In this document: piece after piece, positions 1 to 5,875 of the stretch
Layout of the letters: the number at the start of each line of letters is the position of its first letter
How positions within the stretch are numbered: position 1 is the first letter of the stretch
Assembly (NCBI GenBank): GCA_015522385.1
Contig: WAMJ01000058.1
Location: forward strand, 1-6,748
DNA length: 6,748 nt
Origin: Candidatus Heimdallarchaeota archaeon
Lineage (GTDB): Archaea > Asgardarchaeota > Heimdallarchaeia > Heimdallarchaeales > Kariarchaeaceae
Reading direction: 5' to 3'
The notes under the pieces: model-generated
Seen by the model: the letters and a program-made list of their open reading frames with translations, nothing else
Database searches by the model: none
Told to the model about the DNA's origin: nothing
Made by a program: the position numbers and the translations under genes

Positions 1-3000
1 GTCTTCTATCGTCCTTATAGACCCCATTAGAATTCTGAGCAAACTTTTCAATTAGACGGTCGATGGCAATTTCTACATTCCCTGGATCTTGTCCAAGAGT
101 GGTTAGAATAAACTCGTGATAAATATCTGAAATAAGTGTGCCTAATACATTGTTCAATTCCTCAACACCTTGTTCGAGAATGTTTTGAAAATTAGGATCA
201 TACATATCCACACCAGAAACCTCTACAATAGTCTCGTTCTGGTTATTGACAAACTTAAGTAACGCCTCTTTAACATTTAACGCATTTACTGATAAATAAT
301 GAGAGTCTTTTGTTCGTCTTGTAAATGGTGGAAGCGAAGTGTACCATTTGTTAATTGCAAGATTAAGACGTGACTTTGATATTTTATTATCACTTTCAGA
401 TCCAAAGAAGTTAATTAACATCTGCTGCCCTGATTGACTGCTATTTAGAAGAACACTGGCAATAACACCATATGCGTTCTTCATCTCATCTGTAAGTTTT
501 CTCACAATTATTGAATAGTCAGCCTCATCCTTTTGAGTCTCAATCAGTAGCTCACCCGATAATTCAAAATGATCAAATTCTCGGGTAACATCAAAGAAGG
601 TGACTTCATAGTCTTCAAAGGTCAAAATACCTATTCCCACAATTAACGGGAGAATCCCTCTTCGGATCCCATATGGAGGATTTTCCAATTTGTGATAGAG
701 GTCTCCCAACGAGATAGGACCATCTTTGAGTAAGTACCCATGGATGAACTCAATCGAGGGAATGAGGTTCTGAGGATCCATTTTATCAGGAAGTTTGATC
801 TTGAACATCCCAGCTTTGTCAATAAATTTTATACTCCCATTAATCGTAATTGATCGTGATAGTAACCAGCGAGGGGGGTTTCCTTTAATAGCTTGATCAG
901 GGTTCTCAGAGTTGATAAGGTGGTTTAACAGGAGCAATAGCTCTTTCTGATTACCTCCAGAAATTTTTTTCTTATTAAACAACTCATTTTTGATCTTTGG
1001 GGCTTTGCAGTAAACCTCCTTGAATTTACGGTAGATGATTTTGTCAAATTCTGGGTAGGAGTCAATAGAATATTCCATTCCATCATTTATTACCGTGCTA
1101 TTTGGGAATGATTCAACATATGGAGTAACGACCTGAATTATTTCATCAGAGGCCATGTCCCTTTCAACAGATAGTTCACCCTGAATTTTCTCATCCTGTT
1201 TGATGAAATCTTTATCCTTCGAAAGAACGGACAGCGCGGCCAAACGATAAAGCATATCTTTGACCTCAATAGTTGTTTTGGGTAATACGAAGAATAATCT
1301 GCTTGAGAACTCACCTAGATCTAACTTCTGGATCTCGGATGAAAGAGCTTGTGGGTCCTCAACTAAGGGAAATATCAATACAAGACCGTCAGGATTGTTT
1401 CGCTTGAAGAATTCAGTCACCCAAGTTTTCATCCCTAGTTTTTTGGGAGAATTAGGCTCAAAGATACAGAGTAGGTATCGAGTAATATCGTATTCAGAAT
1501 TGAATTTACGGGAGTAGATCGGAAAAGGGGGAAGAACATTTGAGAGATGGCTCAATAGAGCAGTTTCGGTGAACACCTTCTTATCTAAGACAGTCTGAAT
1601 TTCCTTGTCCCAGTCAACATGACTTCCATCGGATAAACTCCATAAATCCCTAGTCTTGTGATATCGTACAACACGGAATTCGCTGAGACGGTTCATAACT
1701 ATCGAATAGGACTTATTCAGTTTCTTGATGTCTGAACCAACCTCGGCACTGAATGCCAACTCTAGCAGATTAGAGTTAGATACTATACCCTTGTACCCAG
1801 AACATACCGCAAACACTCCAATGATTTTGATCATCTTAATTAGCAATTCATTTCTTGGTTGGTGAATCACAACAGCAATTGCTTTCTGAACCTTCTCCCA
1901 TTGTTCACTTTTACCTCCAAAGCCGATATCTTGTCGTATAGAATCTTCGAAATAATCCCACACGTTGGAAAGGGAGATGGTTGGGAATCTCTCAAAATCG
2001 CCTCCATCCTTGAAGTGGTCGATTGTCTCATGGTACCATGAAACTAGTGAATTCCCTTCAAGGGAACTAATAAAAGAGGAGAGAGACCTCTCATTTTGTC
2101 CCACCTCTGCTGACATCAGGGGAAGAACAATATATGACAGAGGATGGAGAGGTAAAATCGATTGAAGACGGGTTAAATCATCGGTGAATTGAATGAAAAG
2201 ATGATTGACTTCGCATTCCACATTCAAAACATTCTCCCAATAAACAAGGTACTGGGTAACATCGAAATTGTCAATCAAGTTATTTCTCATCTCGACGATT
2301 TCAGGCGCCTGTAAGGATTGATAAAGAAGTTCAAGAGAGAAATCAAGATCTATGTTCAGGTGGAGTTTTGTGAACCTCCCTTCGATCTTTCTCCAGTCAC
2401 TTCTATAGGCTTCAGGGAGCTTTGTGACGTATCTTCCAATTTCCTTATGTGTAACAAATAGCATATTACAATTACTGGATGAATTCACCTGTTCAGTAAG
2501 TTGCTGGAGAAACAGGATGTCAGGATGCTCTGGAGACAATGAGTGCTTCTCCAAGTACTGACTAAACTCATCAAATAGAATGATAATTCCATAATTCTTC
2601 TTGCTAAGTTCTGCAAGAAGTGTACTTAGTTTGTTCTTAGATCTATTGACCTTAACAGGATCAATTCCGTAGCTGTCTACTATTTCATAGATGTATTTCT
2701 CGGTAATTTCCTCAAGATCTTCAACATAGCCATAGAACAGCATTGGGATAAATTCTAAGTCTACCTTCTTCGAGAAGACAAAATCAGCACTCTTACTTAG
2801 TTGCTCATGCAATGTTGGATATAAAATCCTCAGATTCTGCTCATCTAGTCTAAGAAGGGTGAGAAATAATAGAACTAAATAGGATTTCCCAACCCCATAT
2901 GCTCCTGAGAGCAATATAGACCTCTCACTATTCTCAGGGCTTAAGGACAGGAATAGTTTCCGAAGGATCTGCCTTCCTTGATTTGTGAGAATATAATTGT

Positions 3001-3079
3001 TCAGAACCTCACTGTCTTGATCCAGTAATAGATTGATTGACCTCTGGTTAAAAACTATGATTTCCTCAGATTGATCCAT
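1..3079 (-). CDS. Giant P-loop ATPase, BrxC/PglY-like (partial, C-terminus beyond left edge)
   Basis: Reading leftward from ATG at 3079-3077, I checked the frame codon by codon to position 2 and found no stop, so at least 1026 residues are encoded and the end lies outside the window. Residues 59-66 are a Walker A (GAYGVGKS). Residues 165-172 are a Walker B (IIILFDEF, Asp170/Glu171). A sensor-like strand LFVTHKE follows at about 207-213. WRKIEGRF at 229-236 puts a candidate arginine finger at Arg235. HP at 312-313 and NERS at 329-332 also recall the very large ATPases of defence loci (BrxC/PglY, DUF499 type), judged from memory. The length fits BrxC, usually around 1200 residues. The remainder, past about residue 400, shows no motif I can name. 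No signal peptide or membrane segment is apparent, so it is probably cytoplasmic. It is second in an operon after the DUF4007 gene, with which it overlaps by one base. ATPase activity is well supported; the exact family is inferred. Confidence 0.9.
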   Translation of the reverse strand, partial: MDQSEEIIVFNQRSINLLLDQDSEVLNNYILTNQGRQILRKLFLSLSPENSERSILLSGAYGVGKSYLVLLFLTLLRLDEQNLRILYPTLHEQLSKSADFVFSKKVDLEFIPMLFYGYVEDLEEITEKYIYEIVDSYGIDPVKVNRSKNKLSTLLAELSKKNYGIIILFDEFSQYLEKHSLSPEHPDILFLQQLTEQVNSSSNCNMLFVTHKEIGRYVTKLPEAYRSDWRKIEGRFTKLHLNIDLDFSLELLYQSLQAPEIVEMRNNLIDNFDVTQYLVYWENVLNVECEVNHLFIQFTDDLTRLQSILPLHPLSYIVLPLMSAEVGQNERSLSSFISSLEGNSLVSWYHETIDHFKDGGDFERFPTISLSNVWDYFEDSIRQDIGFGGKSEQWEKVQKAIAVVIHQPRNELLIKMIKIIGVFAVCSGYKGIVSNSNLLELAFSAEVGSDIKKLNKSYSIVMNRLSEFRVVRYHKTRDLWSLSDGSHVDWDKEIQTVLDKKVFTETALLSHLSNVLPPFPIYSRKFNSEYDITRYLLCIFEPNSPKKLGMKTWVTEFFKRNNPDGLVLIFPLVEDPQALSSEIQKLDLGEFSSRLFFVLPKTTIEVKDMLYRLAALSVLSKDKDFIKQDEKIQGELSVERDMASDEIIQVVTPYVESFPNSTVINDGMEYSIDSYPEFDKIIYRKFKEVYCKAPKIKNELFNKKKISGGNQKELLLLLNHLINSENPDQAIKGNPPRWLLSRSITINGSIKFIDKAGMFKIKLPDKMDPQNLIPSIEFIHGYLLKDGPISLGDLYHKLENPPYGIRRGILPLIVGIGILTFEDYEVTFFDVTREFDHFELSGELLIETQKDEADYSIIVRKLTDEMKNAYGVIASVLLNSSQSGQQMLINFFGSESDNKISKSRLNLAINKWYTSLPPFTRRTKDSHYLSVNALNVKEALLKFVNNQNETIVEVSGVDMYDPNFQNILEQGVEELNNVLGTLISDIYHEFILTTLGQDPGNVEIAIDRLIEKFAQNSNGVYKDDRR

Positions 3080-4005
3080 CAAATCCCCTCCATTGCACGG
3101 TGTAATATGACATCTTGGTCTTGCCCTCTGACATGAATTGTTAGGACATCCATGCCCGATGTTCGGTTGAGCTGGATTTTGTATTTTGACTCTTCATCTT
3201 TGAGAGTCGAGAGGTAGTTGTAGATCATAGAAGGTGAGACCCGGAGAACTCTTCCTGGAGACCCATGGTCATTCAGGAGCTCCCATACGGTCTTCTGAAC
3301 CCTAACAGGTTCACCCAGTTCTATTTTCTCTTTCTCGCCCATTACCTCCGGAGTGTTAAGGAGGTAATCTATAAGGGCATACTCAAATATAATCGGAGGA
3401 ACTTTATTAGACATTGGAGGTTGTATCCTCAGTTTTGAGCCATAATCTTCAATAATTGACAACCGTGAGAGAGGGGAGATTACATTGTCGTCTGGATTTT
3501 TCTTATCAGAGTTCTTTGTGTATAATTGAACAAGGCACCGGATATCTTTCTTTAGAGTTACAGGAGACACGGTTGGCTTTGAGATCCCGAGAGATTTAAA
3601 TTCCGAGGAAATCCATGAAGATATACGATCAGGAAAAATATCCAATTCTAACGAAGATCCACCGTATATGTTGAATAACCAATGCCATGTGGAAGTGTAA
3701 TTCTTAGATTTTAGGAGATTGATGTGGATTAACCACAGTGTGTTAAGCTTTTCAAGGTAGATATCGTTGTCCCTAACAAGTCTCCCGAATTGTGTCAGAG
3801 CATATGTATGGGTTCCACGGTTATAACTAATTATCCTACTGGCCAGTCCCCAATACCGAATAGCGGGAACCATATTCTTACCTACACCAAAGTATACAGG
3901 TGCATCATTCTGTCCAAATATCTTCGGGTTTTCCTCCACTGCATGGATGAGTTTGTACATCCATCCATCCCTTAGGTAGAACGAACCATGGGTCCCAAAA
4001 GTCAT
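3079..4005 (-). CDS. DUF4007 family protein, defence-associated
   Basis: This is a complete 308-residue protein, close to the roughly 300 residues usual for DUF4007. The family hallmark is at the N-terminus: FGTHGSFYLRDGW at residues 3-15, then GVGKNMVPAIRYWGLA at about 41-56. The GVGKN part is not a Walker A, because the preceding glycine spacing and the Ser/Thr after Lys are missing. The C-terminal part (about residues 240-308) looks like a compact helical then beta domain ending in a TIHVRGQDQDV strand. The molecular function of DUF4007 is not known to me. From memory, members sit beside PAPS-reductase-like genes and large ATPases in phosphorothioation-type defence loci, which is exactly the arrangement here. 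The ATG at 4005 is preferred because the conserved motif starts two codons later. Its Shine-Dalgarno is weak, and the leader predicted from the TATA-like box is short. It is the first gene of a leftward operon, divergent from the PP-loop/Fe-S gene. Confidence 0.9.
   Translation of the reverse strand: MTFGTHGSFYLRDGWMYKLIHAVEENPKIFGQNDAPVYFGVGKNMVPAIRYWGLASRIISYNRGTHTYALTQFGRLVRDNDIYLEKLNTLWLIHINLLKSKNYTSTWHWLFNIYGGSSLELDIFPDRISSWISSEFKSLGISKPTVSPVTLKKDIRCLVQLYTKNSDKKNPDDNVISPLSRLSIIEDYGSKLRIQPPMSNKVPPIIFEYALIDYLLNTPEVMGEKEKIELGEPVRVQKTVWELLNDHGSPGRVLRVSPSMIYNYLSTLKDEESKYKIQLNRTSGMDVLTIHVRGQDQDVILHRAMEGI
3083..3091 (-). promoter_or_regulatory. Ribosome binding site of the giant ATPase gene
   Basis: On the minus strand GGAGGGGAT lies just upstream of the ATG at 3079, with seven bases between GGAGG and the start. 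It differs by one base from the GGAGGTGAT complement of the 16S rRNA tail. It sits inside the last codons of the DUF4007 gene and decides the ATPase start. With the TGATG stop/start overlap it implies coupled translation of the two proteins. Confidence 0.75.
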
Positions 4006-4037
4006 CTACTCTCATATGGATGTAAGGCTAATAAGGA

Positions 4038-4052
4038 TAATCATATTTCGAT
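4038..4052 (-). promoter_or_regulatory. Candidate archaeal BRE/TATA promoter of the DUF4007-ATPase operon
   Basis: On the minus strand ATCGAAATATGATTA reads as a purine-rich BRE (CGAAA, 4050-4046) followed directly by a TATA-like tract. The tract is centred near 4042, 37 bases before the DUF4007 ATG. With the usual 25-27-base spacing, transcription would start near 4016 and leave a leader of about 11 bases. The TATA match is imperfect and no transcript data exist, so this is a prediction. Confidence 0.45.
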
Positions 4053-4064
4053 ACAGGCCCGGTA

Positions 4065-4084
4065 AATCATATGTTGATTTCGAT
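4065..4084 (-). promoter_or_regulatory. Second copy of the BRE/TATA-like words, upstream
   Basis: The minus-strand words ATCGAAAT and ATATGATT, which overlap in the proximal promoter (4052-4039), both recur here. They lie at 4084-4077 and 4072-4065, now separated by four bases. This could be a second, weaker promoter, a decayed duplication, or paired protein-binding sites. The region is short and AT-rich, so chance is possible. Confidence 0.25.
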
Positions 4085-4092
4085 CTTGACAA

Positions 4093-4116
4093 CCACCGTA
4101 GTGGAAAGCTTAATAC
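4093..4116 (+). promoter_or_regulatory. Candidate BRE/TATA promoter of the PP-loop/Fe-S gene with abutting CCAC-N4-GTGG inverted repeat
   Basis: GGAAAG (4103-4108) followed by CTTAATAC (4109-4116) fits an archaeal BRE plus TATA box, centred about 34 bases before the ATG at 4146. That predicts a very short leader. The inverted repeat CCAC-N4-GTGG at 4093-4104 runs into the BRE, a position where a bound regulator would block TFB. The arms are only four bases, so the operator idea is weak, while the TATA call is moderate. Confidence 0.4.
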
Positions 4117-4131
4117 ATAGACAATCTATCT

Positions 4132-4139
4132 AGGAGTGA
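4132..4139 (+). promoter_or_regulatory. Ribosome binding site of the PP-loop/Fe-S gene
   Basis: AGGAGTGA ends six bases before the ATG at 4146 and is close to the consensus GGAGGTGA. It supports this start, which also keeps the zinc ribbon beginning at residue 10. If the TATA box predicted at 4109-4116 is the real one, the transcript would begin near this site and might lose part of it. The real start of transcription could therefore lie further upstream. Confidence 0.6.
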
Positions 4140-4145
4140 CCTACT

Positions 4146-5846
4146 ATGGGGAAGAAGAATGAGATACTGTTCTGCAAATCCTGTAAGATCCCATTTCGGA
4201 ATAGTGCAACAAGAAGATGTGGTATATGTGGGGGTATCGGTATAAATTTTGAATCAGATCTTAGACCTGTGTTTGCTGCAGAAAGGGGGATACTCGAGTA
4301 CTTTGGTCATGATGTTATGGAGAAATCGGTGTGGACAAATTCAAAAACGCGCCTTTACTATATAGACGGTGAGAAGATTAAACTCCCTCCTTACAAGGAA
4401 TATCGTGAGGAAGCAAACATTATACGTGAGTACCTACAGGACAGTTCACGGAATTATGATATGTTGGATCAGGTAATTCAGGAAAGGTATAGAAATGAGC
4501 TTAGGGCAAGTGATTATCATTTATCTACCCTCGAGCAAAGGTCATTCGACTTTATTACTAAGGTCGTTGATAGGTACAAGAAGAGAATGATAATGGTATC
4601 TTTCAGTGGAGGTAAGGATTCAACGGTGGTATCTGATCTGGTGCGAAGAGCCTTGGGCAGAGACAACATTCTTCACGTATTCGGAGATACTCGAATTGAA
4701 GACAAGAATACCTACAAGTACATCGAAGAGTTTGGGATGCTGTACCCCCAAGTCCCGTTCTTTGTTGCGCAATCCCAACAGAAGTTTTTCGACCTTGTTG
4801 ATCAAATGGGCCCCCCTTCACGAGTGATGCGATGGTGCTGTACAATTGTGAAAGCTGGCCCCATTACCAATTTCCTACAGTCGCTGGGGTCAGACCTGAA
4901 GGTATTGACCTTTTATGGTATTAGGCATGCAGAGTCAACCCAGAGAGCAGATTACAATGCGGTCACTGTGGGAGCAAAGATCGGAACCCAAGTCACTGCA
5001 TCCCCCATAATCGAGTGGTTGGAATTCGATGTTTGGGGATATATAATCCGAAATGAGGTATTTTACAATAAGTCATACAGGTTGGGCTTCTCAAGGGTAG
5101 GATGCTGGTTATGTCCTCTAAATTCATCATGGTCTGATTTTCTCAATTCGATTCATTTCAAGGAGGACAATGATCAGTGGCAGAACTACCTTATTGAATT
5201 CGCCAAGAAGATCGGAAAACCAGACCCAGAAGTGTATGTCAAGGATAGGAAGTGGGCTGCTCGACAAGGGGGAGCTGGCCTTGCCAACAGGTGGACTGGC
5301 ATAGACATCAAACCATGCGGCGACATGGACAACTCAATTGAGATTACATTGACGAAGGCTGTCAATAAGGATCTCTTGGAGTTTCTGAAACCGCTTGGGA
5401 AGATAGACGAGATTCGATCCAACCCGTTGGAGGGGAAGTATTTCATAACCAAGAATAAGAACGCGGGGAACAATATGATCGTTTATGCAAAAGAAGGGAG
5501 TACAAGAGTCAAGGTAGAGGCACTGGACACAGATAATGTCGAGAACATACATAGATATGCTAAATACCAGTTGAATAAATTTCAGACCTGTATACAATGT
5601 ACGGCCTGCGCTGTTGCTTGCCCACACAATGCCATTAATGTACGAACCGAACACGATGTGTATGAGGTCGATGCTAATAAATGTATCAACTGCAATGAGT
5701 GCGTGACTCATTTTGGTTCCACTGGTTGCTTGGTCGCAAAAAGCCTTTCTTCATATGGAGAGGATAAGAAGGATAATGTTCTGCAGGAGCAGATAAATAG
5801 CGACGATGGATTACCTACAATTCCATTAGATGTAATAAATAACTGA
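4146..5846 (+). CDS. DndC/BrxP-like PP-loop sulfur-transfer protein with zinc ribbon and 2[4Fe-4S] ferredoxin domain
   Basis: This is a complete 566-residue protein, probably cytoplasmic. In order it has: a zinc ribbon (Cys10, 13, 25, 28); a segment of about 50 residues with LRPVFAAER at 39-47, resembling the N-terminal region of archaeal PAPS-reductase homologues; an adenine-nucleotide alpha-hydrolase (PAPS reductase) domain with an intact PP-loop, SFSGGKDS at 152-159; RWCC (Cys231, 232) and GCWLCP (Cys320, 323); an unassigned region at about 395-475; and a C-terminal ferredoxin with CxxCxxCxxxCP (482, 485, 488, 492) and CxxCxxCx8C (513, 516, 519, 528). The CC...CxxC set matches, in spacing, the [4Fe-4S] ligands of APS reductase. 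However, no ECG-x-H catalytic tail was found and the PP-loop is of the ATP-pyrophosphatase type, as in DndC. A role in ATP- and electron-dependent sulfur transfer, plausibly to DNA given the neighbours, is inferred. A sulfur-assimilation reductase is the main alternative. No cysH/cysD/cysN-like gene lies alongside. Confidence 0.93.
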   Translation: MGKKNEILFCKSCKIPFRNSATRRCGICGGIGINFESDLRPVFAAERGILEYFGHDVMEKSVWTNSKTRLYYIDGEKIKLPPYKEYREEANIIREYLQDSSRNYDMLDQVIQERYRNELRASDYHLSTLEQRSFDFITKVVDRYKKRMIMVSFSGGKDSTVVSDLVRRALGRDNILHVFGDTRIEDKNTYKYIEEFGMLYPQVPFFVAQSQQKFFDLVDQMGPPSRVMRWCCTIVKAGPITNFLQSLGSDLKVLTFYGIRHAESTQRADYNAVTVGAKIGTQVTASPIIEWLEFDVWGYIIRNEVFYNKSYRLGFSRVGCWLCPLNSSWSDFLNSIHFKEDNDQWQNYLIEFAKKIGKPDPEVYVKDRKWAARQGGAGLANRWTGIDIKPCGDMDNSIEITLTKAVNKDLLEFLKPLGKIDEIRSNPLEGKYFITKNKNAGNNMIVYAKEGSTRVKVEALDTDNVENIHRYAKYQLNKFQTCIQCTACAVACPHNAINVRTEHDVYEVDANKCINCNECVTHFGSTGCLVAKSLSSYGEDKKDNVLQEQINSDDGLPTIPLDVINN

Positions 5847-5875
5847 ATACCGTACAAAGAACAATTTCAGTATTC
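5845..5875. other. Convergent gene junction with short inverted repeat
   Basis: The stop codons of the rightward PP-loop/Fe-S gene (5844-5846) and the leftward HerA-like gene (5869-5867) face each other across 20 bases. GAATAC at 5845-5850 and its complement GTATTC at 5870-5875 could pair around a 19-base loop. There is no run of five or more U on the plus side. On the minus side, T-rich stretches (TTGTTCTTT, TTATTTATT) just past the HerA stop might serve as a U-rich archaeal terminator. A bidirectional terminator is possible but weakly supported. Confidence 0.25.

Noticed and set aside
1260..2165. Plus-strand open frames of 60-85 codons at 1260-1517, 1859-2041 and 1965-2165
   Set aside because: They lie entirely inside the giant minus-strand ATPase gene, have no Shine-Dalgarno or recognisable motif, and overlap one another; they are shadows.
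3868..3884. GVGKN in the DUF4007 protein as a possible P-loop
   Set aside because: It is the DUF4007 family motif (GVGKNMV..IRYW). The GxxxxGK-[ST] pattern is not met and no Walker B follows.
3790..3975. 61-codon plus-strand frame inside the DUF4007 gene
   Set aside because: It is antisense to the most conserved part of DUF4007, and its translation shows no family features.
4603..5711. Several minus-strand and alternate-frame open reading frames of 61-125 codons within the PP-loop/Fe-S gene
   Set aside because: All are antisense or out of frame to a gene with clear domain motifs along its whole length, and they have no start signals of their own.
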